From contig JAIWNF010000001.1 of NCBI GenBank assembly GCA_025093555.1, forward strand, positions 806,001-870,000: a DNA stretch of 64,000 nt, in the 5' to 3' direction. This stretch comes from Circinella umbellata. Lineage: Eukaryota > Mucoromycota > Mucoromycetes > Mucorales > Lichtheimiaceae. Shown here in pieces: positions 28,701 to 39,209 of this stretch (position 1 is the first letter of the stretch; each line of letters opens with the position of its first letter). Position numbers and translations under genes: made by a program. The notes beneath the pieces were generated by a model. The model had not been told where the DNA came from and ran no database searches. It saw only the letters and a program-made list of their open reading frames with translations.

Positions 28701-28936
28701 AGTGCTACATAATCTAATTTGCAAAATCTGGTGTTGTGTTGTCAAGCAGCACTACGTATTACTATTTTTTGCTTATTATGCGCATTATTTCAGAAAGAGT
28801 GAGCGGGGTTGAGTCCACAGTAAAAGAAGAAAAGAAAAAAGTTAACCTTTGTTTCTCTTTTCATATACAACAAAGCTTTCCCTTTTCCTTTTTATTTTTA
28901 GCATTTTGTGTTCTTTACATTCTTTTATAATTAGTC
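25767..28936. other. Gene-free AT-rich region with a decayed repeat
   Basis: About 3.2 kb without a supportable gene. It is AT-rich with short broken frames. ACGTACGT palindromes lie at 26382-26389 and 27200-27207. The minus-strand frame at 27508-27714 resembles in pattern one at 35481-35741 (see findings), suggesting remnants of the same mobile element. The last few hundred bases should hold the promoter of the cyclin-like gene. Confidence 0.5.
27508..27714 (-). pseudogene. Decayed fragment related to 35288-35741
   Basis: Translation contains FLDLGAFPKHFNNLNSVL, then YKNVCVPM, MDNSRMM and SVSRSNKK. The minus-strand copy at 35288-35741 has KDLGAFLNDLDGLVSVI, SEKWYVPY, MENSGY and STSRSNKQ in the same order, with a frame change. 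This shared order is visible directly. Origin from a transposon or multicopy gene is inference, and no protein family was recognised. Confidence 0.4.
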
Positions 28937-30218
28937 ATGTCGAAACGAAATTCAAAACGATCATTAAGAAAAGAACGATCGGAAAGAGATAAAATGGCAC
29001 ATCATGCCGATCGTTCGGTAAATAATGATTGATAATTCCTTTTTATATATAAGAATAAAAATACACAATCTTTTTATTCTTCTCGCACACACACACACAC
29101 ACACATACATGTATATATATATAAATCCTTATGAAAAGACCAATCGAACTATTATTTATTTATTAATGTAGTACTACGGACATATGGTAGCGTTTCAACA
29201 CATGTTACAAGTGGCAAAACAGAATGGTTATCATGATACATCCGCAGTTATACCCATGGAATTGATAGGTAATATAAATATTTAATAAAAGTATAGATTA
29301 TGGGTTTGGTGAGAAATATAGTTTTTCTTTTAAATTAAATATACTTTCTCGTATAATTTAGATTTTACTGCCATATTTATCTCTAGTTTAGTGAATCGTT
29401 GTTCTTTATTGCCATCTACTGCTGCCGAAACCTTACGTACAAACGTTAATTTTATTCGAAAAACTCTTGCACGTGCGCAAATTTCATGTTCTTCTTTAAT
29501 ACTTTGTCTTTGGTATATTGATCATCACCCAAATAATTATCATCATGACTGGACGTCTCGAGACTTATTCTTGGCAAGCGTCATAGTTGCTGATAAGTTT
29601 CTGTAAGTTTTAATTTAGAGATTATAATTGAGAATATATATTACTACATTTCCATGTACTAACTATAAGATCAAAAAAATAAAATAAAGTGCGGATGTAA
29701 CATGGACAAATGTTGATTGGTCCGATTTCACACAACAACAACATAGTTGTCAAGACATCAATCGACTCGAACAACGGTTTCTACGCGACATGCGATACAG
29801 ATTATTTGTGCCTGAACAAGCTTATTATGATTTTTGCAGTTTTCTTGAATTCCGATTGACTCTTGCTAAACAACAAAATTTTATATTACCATTATCATAT
29901 CGTGACATCCGAGTCCTTAGTCAATCTTTATTACCTATATATGTGGAACGACTTCATTTAACATTACGGCCCTTTGACGCAATGTGGCTTTTGGCAAAAA
30001 CGGCAGCGTCAATTTGTGCTATGTATGGGATGGCTGTATTGATGAGTTATGTTGTATATCAATATGCAGCAACTCAGATAATCTCTACTGCTCAACATCT
30101 CCTATATCAACGACAACTTCAGGAACAAATGTTAGTGATGGTTGCAGATAAATTAACTAAACTTGCTACTGTTGTTGTTATTCCATCATCAAAACCGTCT
30201 TCCTCTTTATTATTTTAA
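28937..30218 (+). CDS. Cyclin-domain protein with a membrane segment (CNPPD1/PHO80-like)
   Basis: Exons: 28937-29017, 29172-29268, 29362-29602, 29690-30218; the phases close to 315 residues. The central part has a cyclin-box pattern: SSLVNRCS, NFIRKTLARAQISCSSLILCL, then SRDLFLASVIVADKFLAD, followed by DINRLEQRFLRDMRYRLFV. These fit Pcl/PHO80-type cyclins that partner a cyclin-dependent kinase. After the cyclin fold lies a hydrophobic stretch (residues about 245-270, AAASICAMYG-like to MSYVVYQYAA), which suggests a membrane anchor as in animal CNPPD1. The N-terminus is basic (SKRNSKRSLRKERSERD). The family call is firm at the cyclin level; the CNPPD1 assignment is inference. Confidence 0.8.
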
Positions 30219-30774
30219 AATATAAATCAAAAAAAAAATCGTTGTGTAAAGATTTACTATCACGAGATTTCATTAATGATTACTTTTGCCACGTGATGAC
30301 ATTTGAATACTTTTTTTTTCTGTCTGTGAAACCATGGAATATAAAAAAAAAATTAAAAAAGGGCAGTAAGAGTAGCTAAATATTGCCGAGGATAAAAATA
30401 TGATAAATTAAAGAGACACTCTTTTTGATTATATAAAATAATAGTGATTAATTACACAAGAAAATGGTCGATGAATATCTGTTTTATTCAAAAAGAAAAA
30501 AATAATAAGGATTCTTTAAAAGGGAAGGAAGAGAAAAAAATAATAATAATTTTTTTTTGAAGTCCCTCGCACACACTATTATTAAGAATAGACTACTATT
30601 ATCAGCATATTTCAATATTACATACTCGGTTTTTTTACTTATACAAACAAACCATATTACACACACACACACATTCTCCTCCTCTCCGTTTACTTTCTCC
30701 CTTTTACTAAGTTTATCTGTAAGGGAAAAAAAAGATAAATAAATACACACGCAATTTTTTTTGGGGGTTTCTAA
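30219..30774. promoter_or_regulatory. Spacer and promoter of the REEP/HVA22 gene
   Basis: This is 3' sequence of the cyclin gene followed by the upstream region of the next gene. It is AT-rich, with an (AC)n run near 30658-30672 and a C/T-rich block just after it. No gene was seen. Confidence 0.5.
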
Positions 30775-31823
30775 ATGTCTGAATCGCATTATGTTGAAGA
30801 CAAAAATATTCATAATGAAAGAACTGGTGGTGACTTTCGATTTCATGCCACTTCAAGTGCGATTGAACAGCTACTCGACACACTCAACCGACAGTCACCC
30901 ATCAACCTCGAATTTATAACTCGACCTTTAAACAAAGCTTTCAACAGTCGTGTTTATTCTTTGGAAACGATCTATGCCAAATCAAGAATATTTAGACTAC
31001 TTGTTCGTAAAGGAGTGAATCCGATCCTACTTTTTGTTAGTTTGACGGCAGGGATGGCCGGTGGTCTCCGGCGATTCTATAAACAATCTACACAACTTGC
31101 CCTGAATCTCCTTGGGGTTGTTTATCCTGCTTGGAAATGTTGGCAACTTGTAAAGGAGCAAAGTGATCAACAACAGCAACCTCTTGATGGCGTTAATCGA
31201 GAACGTGAATATAAATCATGGCTTACTTATTGGATGATATATGGCACGTTTCAAGGTAAATAAAAAGTAACTATTATTATTATATAAACTATACAATTAA
31301 TTTTTATATAATATCTTATTAGTACTTGACAATTGGACATACGATATCCTTTCAATATTCCCCAACTATAATGTTTATAAACTTGCGATTTTGTACTGGT
31401 TACAAAGTCCACATTCTAAAGGAGCATTTCTCCTCTGTCATCAAGTCATTCAAAAACCAAGTTATCCTGATTCTTCTGCTTGTTCTTCTTCTTCTCCTAC
31501 ACCAACAGCTTCTTATAGTATTCCTTCTACCCCGGAATCGAATCATGCAGATGATGATGATAACGATGACCCTTTAACACTTACTATTGAACCACCTAAA
31601 TCATCTGCAAATAGCACACCATCAATACTTGATGGTTATACTCCAACTCTGCAACCAAGGACTCCACCTTCTATAATAGCAACTAATACTATTACGACGG
31701 AAAAACAGGTAAGGGATAAAAAAAAGGTTACGAGGGGTTTAAAGAAGATACTTACAAGTTTTTATTATTTGATTACTTTAGGATCAACCTTATTCTTTAC
31801 TTGAAGCAGAAGCAGCCTGGTAA
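30775..31823 (+). CDS. REEP/TB2-DP1/HVA22 (Yop1-type) ER membrane-shaping protein
   Basis: This family uses hairpin membrane helices to curve tubular ER. Exons: 30775-31255, 31323-31708, 31782-31823; the phases close to 302 residues. The core shows GVVYPAWKCWQLVKE, KSWLTYWMIYGTFQVLDNW, SIFPNYNVYKLAILYWLQ and GAFLLCHQVI, which match the TB2/DP1/HVA22 domain in order. Hydrophobic segments precede it (GVNPILLFVSLTAGMAGG). The C-terminal tail is Ser/Thr/Pro-rich and differs from short yeast Yop1. The last exon has only 14 codons, ending EAEAAW. Confidence 0.93.
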
Positions 31824-32431
31824 AAAAATAATAGTATTAATTATTTTACCAAATGAACCCGCTCACTTATTCATCCATATTATCTCATTCTTCAACCATC
31901 CTTTCATCCAACACTTCTATCCACCTTTCCATTACATCTATATACATAATATATTATTTTCTTTTTTTTGGCTATCCTTTCTCACTCCTTTTTCCTTCAA
32001 ATCGACCCAAACCAAAACAATAATAATTCAAATTGATTGTATCATTCTTATATCTCACTACTATTATCATTATCATCATATATTATTATCATTATCTTAT
32101 TATTTATATGTTTTTATGTTCGTTTTTTGTGTTTTTTTAATTTGTATACAGATATATATATATATAATATTATTTACAATGTGTTTTATGAAATTGTACA
32201 AAACAAGAAACAATAATTGTGTGTCTATGTGTATATGTATGTGTGTGTGTGTGTGTGTTTTAGGAGTTGCTATATAATATGATATCAATTGGTTGGATAG
32301 AAGATTATTCTAATAGGTATATCGGGATAAATTGGTATAGTAAAAGGTATGTATGTATAGTAGATAATAATGCAAGAGCTTTTCGTTTCTAGGTAACAAG
32401 TGTCTGGTGTAATATGTTTTTTTTTTTGGAA
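31824..32431. other. Convergent 3' region
   Basis: AT-rich 3' sequence between REEP/HVA22 (+) and the small RVxF protein (-). It holds a (TG)n stretch near 32240-32260. A 158-codon open frame at 31801-32277 overlaps the REEP stop and encodes only low-complexity hydrophobic sequence. No gene is supported. Confidence 0.5.
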
Positions 32432-32905
32432 TTAGCAAGCAGCTAATAAAATATTTTGCTCGTTGTTTGATGGTTTACAGTGTCGTCCATAATTTGTTGA
32501 TAATTGTGTGAAGAAAAGTGGACCTGCTGTATCAAGTTGCGTATTGATTCTTAATTTGTTTTTTGGTTTCTTCATTGTGATAGGTGCTGAAGTATTTGTA
32601 GCAGTCATCATTGTTGGAGTGGATGGAGTGAATCGATGGGGAGGAGTCTGAATAACAACAGTTCGAGGTCTCATCATTGCAGCTTGTTTTTGTTGTAATT
32701 GATATGATCTATCATATTCTGAAGGACTATGTGTATAACATACATTATCGACACCACTGAATCGAACACTTTTCTTTTTACGTTGTTGCTGCTGCTGTTG
32801 TTGTTGTTGAGCAGTTGCTTTTGTAGATGTATTTGTAGTTGTGCTATTGCGTAAAGCAAGAATGACGCGTCGATTAACAAAAAAATAAGAAGCTTGGAAA
32901 AACAT
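32432..32905 (-). CDS. Small protein with RVxF-like PP1-docking motif
   Basis: Single exon of 157 residues, starting at the ATG at 32905 because the longer upstream frame is low-complexity. After a poly-Gln run of nine it reads RKKKSVRFSGVDNVCYTHSP and then SEYDRSYQ. The KSVRF core fits the RVxF docking motif for protein phosphatase 1, and the following YTHSPSEYDR block looks like a conserved fungal linear element; both are inferences from pattern. No enzyme domain was recognised. The rest is Thr/Pro-rich and probably disordered. It could be a PP1 regulator, but no function is claimed. Confidence 0.65.
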   Translation of the reverse strand: MFFQASYFFVNRRVILALRNSTTTNTSTKATAQQQQQQQQQRKKKSVRFSGVDNVCYTHSPSEYDRSYQLQQKQAAMMRPRTVVIQTPPHRFTPSTPTMMTATNTSAPITMKKPKNKLRINTQLDTAGPLFFTQLSTNYGRHCKPSNNEQNILLAAC

Positions 32906-35287
32906 TTTAAATGAATTGAAGTTGCTAGTAATAGTAGTAGCGAGAGATATGTTTACGTGTTTTGTAGTATTTAGTAATGAAAAGAAGTAGTAAGTAGTAA
33001 ATAATAAAAAAGAAAACAAAAAAGTGGGTTAGTATTTATATATGAAACGAAAAGGATGAAAATTAAATATTGGATAAATGGTGTGACGATTTACAGTTCT
33101 GTCTCTTCTCTAGCTGTGTGTTGATAATATGCATTGCCCTTAACTTCTTGGCAATTTCGATAATAGAAAAAAAGAAAAATAAAAAATAAAAAATAAATAA
33201 GGGGGGGATCATAAAGTTGGGGGGAACGTGAAACAAGACGAGAGAGAGATTATATCTGAATGGATATTGTTGAGTTAAAGTGGGGAGTAAAGTAATATGA
33301 GACAAGTTTTCTTGGCAATGTTCATTTAAACTATACTATACTAAAGCGTACCATATTATCTTAGCTTACTCTAATACCATCATTATTCAATATTAATCGG
33401 GTTTATTATACACAAAACTGTGGCGTGATAAAATAATATCGTAAACAAAAAAAAAAACAATGCTTTTTTGTTATTCCTAAAAACAACAACAAACAAATGC
33501 AAAAGAGAAAAAAAAAAGATCGACTGATTTATGGGTAAAAACTTTGTTATAAGTGTCTGGATTGAATAATAGAATATCACGCCAGTTTGAATTGCTCATT
33601 ATTAACTATTGGAACGATCTTCAATATTTACCGACATGACCAGAACAACAACCACAACAGCGTAGATCAAATTATTAAGGAGTAATGATAATAATAAATG
33701 TTCCTTTTCTTTAATTTCTTTCTTTTTTTACCAAGTAAAATAAACATACCAAACAACACTTATTCCGGAAAAAAAAAGTTATGAAAAAACCTTTTGCTCC
33801 ATAATAAAGCCAAGACAATGGAATCGCCTCATCATTCCATTTGAGATGTTCATTCAGTTGAATGATCTTATTATTTTTTTATTATTATTAGTAACAGTGT
33901 AGAAAATATGTTCTTTCTTTCTTCCCCTTCTCTTCGCCCCCTCTCTGAGTTTTCTCTCCCATTCTCCTCAAACCATTTGATTTTCTTTGCTCTTGATATT
34001 CATTATATTATTTATAAGTAATAAAATATTTTTGTTATTATAAGTTATCGTCATAGATCCGATTTTTTTTTTTATTCAATGTGGGTAAAAATTTGTTTTG
34101 TCCTGATACCCTATATCTTGCTCTCTTTTTTGTTCTCCCCCCCTTCTACCCCCCCAAAAAAAAGTTTGGTTTCAGTCCAAATCTTTATCATGTTAGATAT
34201 CAAGAAGTGAAGTGTTGAACCAGTAGTAATAGTAATAGTTATTATAATAACGATAATAATAGTAATAAAAGAAAATGATCTTTTCTATTTGTCATGGCAC
34301 GAAACAGGAGCTTTCTTGTACATATGAACTTAAATAAATTATAATAATAGACGTTTCCGAAACCTTTTTTTTTTTTATTTACCAATCCAAAAGAAAAAAT
34401 AAAGCACGAGCACGGACAATGGCTATATTCTACTATCTTAGTATTCCAGATTTCTACGTAGAAATCTCATTTACGTACATAGAAAGCATCTTAATAGCTA
34501 ATTAAGAGAGAAAGTAAAAGACAACCAGAAATTTTCACTGCACGAATATCACATTATATCAGTGAGATATTGGACAATAAAACGCATTGATATAACTGGA
34601 TACGAAGATATTGAATTATTATCGCTATTACTAACTAACTATGGGAATGCTTTATATATTCTCGCATTTATTCAAGATAATAAAATATTACTTCATATGC
34701 ATAAACATATGCAAACTTCTTCTTTCTTGTAATCTTATCGTTCTGCCTAACACCTGCTACACATAATAATTATGGCCATCCGTCGTCGCCATATATATGC
34801 ACATAAATTCATAAACAAAAATTGCTGAGAACACACATCCCCCGTTGTCTTGCTGGTAAATAATATCATGACTATGGATCTTTCTTCTTCTTTCATTGGG
34901 TATAATATATTGTTGCAATATTTATCAATGCTGCAATTAACCATAGCGATAATTAATTAATCAGAATATCTGTATACGTTAGGTTATAATAATGCACCTT
35001 ATTTTGCATAATAAAACTGATGTATGTAAGCCAAGAAAAAACAATCAATTGAAAAATGCAATCATCATTGTTATTTGTTTGCAAAACGATTCACGTTATG
35101 TATAAAAGGTCATCTGTATGATGCTTCCATTTATTGTTATTATTACCAGGCATATCAAGAATATCTCTGGATATAATGTTCAGTAATATGATATAAAGGA
35201 TTGTTGCATTTGTATGATCTGTTAGAGAAACAAAATATATATTAAGTTACCCCGCCCTGGGAGACTCTTCAAAATTCCGGGTTATCG

Positions 35288-35941
35288 TTAATTAATTTGT
35301 ATTATATCAATATATTGATAAACAAAAACATCAGTTAAAACAGAAAAAAAAAATACCAGAGAAAGAGAAATATCAAGTATTGAAGCGAGAAAAAATATAT
35401 TTGTATTTGTTTTCAGGTATAAAAAATATATTTCTGTGCATTTACGTATATAAATGAATTTGAAAAAGTTAGTAAGCAGTTCAATGGGTATTATGGCTGG
35501 TTTCTGTTTGTTTGACCTTGAAGTTGATAACATGCCAACTCGCTCGTCGTGTAAAATTGATAATCGTTTGAATGTATCCTGAGTTTTCCATCATCAAACA
35601 ATATGGAACATACCATTTTTCGGAACAATGTATTACAGAAACAAGGCCATCGAGATCATTAAGAAAAGCACCGAGATCTTTAACACAAGTTGGGATGGAT
35701 AGCTTTAAAGATTTAACACATAGCTTTTTTTTTCGTCTCATCAGTCATTCCCAGAAGAACTATTCCTTTGATTATTTTTAGATGAGATGTAAAGTGTTTA
35801 ATAACCAGTGATCCAAGCTTCCCCTGATTTCTTAACTTGGCATACCGTCGAACGTCTATTTGGCAATGACATGGTTTCCCGCCTTGTCTACTATTCATTA
35901 AAGGTCGGTTTTTTCGTTCAATTAATCTATACTTACGTATA
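35288..35941 (-). pseudogene. Decayed fragment, longer copy of the 27.5 kb relic
   Basis: Three overlapping minus-strand frames (35713-35898, 35481-35741, 35288-35533) carry pieces of one apparent protein. The pieces are IDVRRYAKLRNQGKLGSLVI, then KDLGAFLNDLDGLVSVI with SEKWYVPYC, then STSRSNKQKP. Frame changes and stops break it. The middle and last parts repeat at 27508-27714. The ancestral gene was not recognised; DNA-transposon or multicopy-gene origin is inference. Confidence 0.4.
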
Positions 35942-38436
35942 GCTATTATAACACTTACAGATATACAAGGGGCTTACGGGGGCTCAGTATATTAATTCTT
36001 TCCATTCTATCTACTACTTCTTTCATACGTGATTATTTCACCGAATAAAAAAAATAAGTTCAGATACAACCAAAAGAATCATATTCCACCAGTAACAACA
36101 AATTAATTATTAGTCCTAAAGATAATAATGCTTCTGGCTGTTACAAATATTCCATCATGCGTGAAATCAATCATTTTTTTAACAGCAAAATATCAGGTAT
36201 AACAGAACAGTCCACCATAATATAGTAATAAAGCAGACATATGCGAACGGATAAATAACTACCTTTCCATTGATGATGAGCGAAGAACTATATGCGCTAT
36301 TATACTATACATAGCATTCATATAAAAAAATTGTGCCTTTCTGCATTCTTTCACCTTCAAAATAAAGTAATTTCTTTTATTTTGATAATACGTACGTATA
36401 GTGTTGATATTTGGAAACTTTGTTTATCTTCTTAATATTATTACGTATCTTTTTAACCGCTATAGATTATAGTTGTCGTTCAGTCTGTATAAAACCAGGA
36501 TTTTCGATACGATAAAAGCTGCTCCTGACTTTTGTTTTTCAAAACACCAATTTTTTAATCGAGGACCCTATTCTAAGACATTTTTTCATGCATTAAGCAT
36601 TAACAGGCATCGACGTGTTAAACTTATTCTTTAGTTTTGCAACTTACTATTGTTGCTTCAATCCACAATAATAAGCTAAAATTTGAAGTCAAAGACAGAG
36701 TATTGATAACAACTGTTCTCTCCTACTTCATTATATAACTATATATATATATATATATATTTCCAATCACATATCTTTTTTAGTTATTAAGTAAATATAG
36801 AAACTTATTACTGAAGGTGGTGCTTTTAGTAATTACAGCAGTTTTAAGTAGCTTGACCTTCTTACAAAACAGTCCCTGTTAATAAAATAATTTGGTATGA
36901 ACAAATACGTAGTGGTGTAAGCACATATACTACCTATTATAGGTGTTTTGTTATTCTTTGTTCACACGTATTAAGTTAAAAGTAGTTGTCTCTCAAAAGC
37001 CATACATTTGGTTGAACAATGTTTTCGACTTTTAGTCAAACAACTGAAATATAATCACATATGATTGCCATGAATAATGAAAATACGTTAAAATCCCGAG
37101 TGCCAAATTCAAGAGATTTTGAAAATAGTGTAATAATCCAAGTATTGTAAGGAGAAATGATCAACTTCTTCACTATTTTCTCAGTAAATATTACCTTAAA
37201 ATTTGAGACAGTGCCAACAAAGTGGAATCTGTAATTTGTTATGCATTGTATTTTTCTTACAACAATGCTAAAAAAATTCATTTAAATAGCATTACGTATG
37301 AAACACCCAACCATGCATTCCATAAAAGAAAAAAATAGGTCCGTGGTTCTATGTAAAAACTGGTGGCCTATGCGCGTTTCCGGAACACAAGAGCATTCAA
37401 CACAAGAAAACAACAGGCTTGACAAAAGCAAGAAGACAGATCAATCAAAAATATAGGTAAAAAGTTTATATATTATAGTAGTGATAGATAATAATAAAAG
37501 AATGAGACTAGAATATTAATGGAATAACAATAGTTCTTGTAATAAAAAAGCTTGACTTGGTTGTGAAAGGGTTTTTGTGCGCCTTTGTTCGTTCATTTGT
37601 CTGCCTCCGAAAAGGCCATTTGGCAATAGTCCTAATTGGCAGACAGTTGGCACTTACTTGTTAGGTAAGGGATTCACACCAACTTTTCACGAGAGCGAGA
37701 CATCGAGTTCTGCCAACCAGGACTGTTGCAAAGAAAAAAAAAGAAAAGAGGGAAAGCTTGCCGAAAAAAGCGGTCATTTAAAGCTCTATATAACAAATCT
37801 TCAAAAGCGTCACCAATTTGAAAGAAACGGTGAAAGATAAAGAAGTATGATTATACTTTTATTGCTACAGTAGCAACTGAACTGTTTCACCTGTAACCCC
37901 GAAACTCGCAGCCCACTTTTTTTTAGCATAATTTCTTTTTCCAGCTCAGGTTCTTCAGGTACAAATATTTTGCTGGTTTTTGCTTTAAAAAAAAAAGATG
38001 GTAAAAGTCGATTAAAGTAGTTAATTCGACTACGAAAAGGTGAAACGCGGCCTCAACCAACTATACTGAGCTGTTGCATATTGGGTATAAAGATCTTGTT
38101 TCAAATACCTAGAAACAGCAGGTTTAGAAAGTATACAGTATACTTTTTTCTGTACCAAAGTAATTCTACTTTGTATTATAGAACGGTAAATGACTAAATA
38201 TTTGCGGCACAGTCCTTGAACTAGATTTTGACACTTTTGACATATGAGACGATGGTAAAAACCATGTATGGATCTATATTCATTAACCTTTAAATGAGAA
38301 ATCAAAATATTATCCTAATACAACAAAATAATTCATTTCAAGTTATCAATGGCATTGAGCAACATAATTACCAGCATTTCACTGATGTTTTATATCTGAT
38401 GCTTGTTTTGGTGAGGAAGTTCAAAAAGCAAGATTT

Positions 38437-38855
38437 ATGCAGCTTCATACGATGAGAATTATTTTTCTTATTTAACGTCTCCAGTGAACACAGAATCTTC
38501 AGGTCTGACATATTTTTCCGGGACAGATTACTAAAAAACATAGAGAAAAAGAAAAAAAAACACTGTTGTTGACACAGGGAAAAGGTCAAAGAAAGAGGGA
38601 CAGTACAATATGCAGCTTCATACGATTAAAATTTGTTACTTTATTAAAAGTCTTCTATTAAACACAGCACCAGGTTTGGCATATTTGTTTGAGACAGCTC
38701 ATACATGTATATAAGAAAATAAAATAAAAACCTTGTTGGGATGGCGGGGAAAAAGACAGAGGAGGAAAGAAGAAGGTACAGGAGGGGGAGTGGGTAGGTT
38801 CAGAAGAAGTATATGCTACAGGTTGCTATTGGCAGGTGCGTTATGCAGCTTCATA
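38437..38855. repeat. Divergent tandem duplication starting ATGCAGCTTCATAC
   Basis: ATGCAGCTTCATAC begins at 38437, 38610 and 38843. The first two units also share similar later sequence (a run of TTTATT, then AACACAG, CAGGT and CATATTTTT-like stretches, then GGGACAG or GAGACAG). Spacings are about 173 and 233 bp. The third copy is interrupted by the MITE at 38856. It looks like an old tandem array that has diverged. Confidence 0.6.
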
Positions 38856-39016
38856 CAGGATTTGCATTCATTTCCGGACACATCCCTCAATTTTTTCGCG
38901 ACTAATATCAATTTTTTTTTGCATTTGCTACACCTGCTTTTATGGTATTAACCAAGTATCGTCTATCATCAGTGAAAAAATTAAAGGTTGTGTCCGGAAA
39001 TAAATGCAAAATTCTG
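38856..39016. mobile_element. MITE of Tc1/mariner type
   Basis: A 161-bp element with terminal inverted repeats of about 42 bp and TA on both sides (38854-38855 and 39017-39018), as expected for a TA target-site duplication. The left arm includes GCATTCATTTCCGGACACA; the right arm in reverse complement includes GCATTTATTTCCGGACACA. Both then share a CAATTTTTTC or TAATTTTTTC end. The interior of about 75 bp has no coding capacity. The superfamily call rests on the TA flanks, short size and CAG-type termini. Confidence 0.8.
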
Positions 39017-39139
39017 TATTTTACTAGACAATTGGGTATAAATAATAACAAGATGCTAAAAGTATAAGAAATAGAAGACAGGGAAGTTTATTTGACAGGT
39101 TTACGTATTATTTTTCTTTCCATCAAATCAATGTCCGTA

Positions 39140-39209
39140 CAGAATTCTTTAGAATGCATTGACGTTCATTTCTTGTCATTGATAAAACTGACAAATTTTG
39201 CGCATTCTG
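39140..39209. mobile_element. Possible second short TA-flanked inverted-repeat element
   Basis: TACAGAAT (39138-39145) and ATTCTGTA (39204-39211) form inverted ends of a 70-bp segment flanked by TA. The same ATTCTGTA end closes the MITE at 39016-39018. Inside lies the palindrome TTGTCA/TGACAA. The perfect arms are short, so this is weak. Confidence 0.35.

Noticed and set aside
31801..32277. 158-codon + frame after REEP/HVA22
   Set aside because: Low-complexity hydrophobic translation of AT-rich 3' sequence; overlaps the last REEP exon.
35231..35290. Short GC-rich stretch with CCCCGCC and CCGGGTTA ends, considered as tRNA or telomere-like sequence
   Set aside because: No A/B box pattern, no cloverleaf and no tandem telomere repeat.
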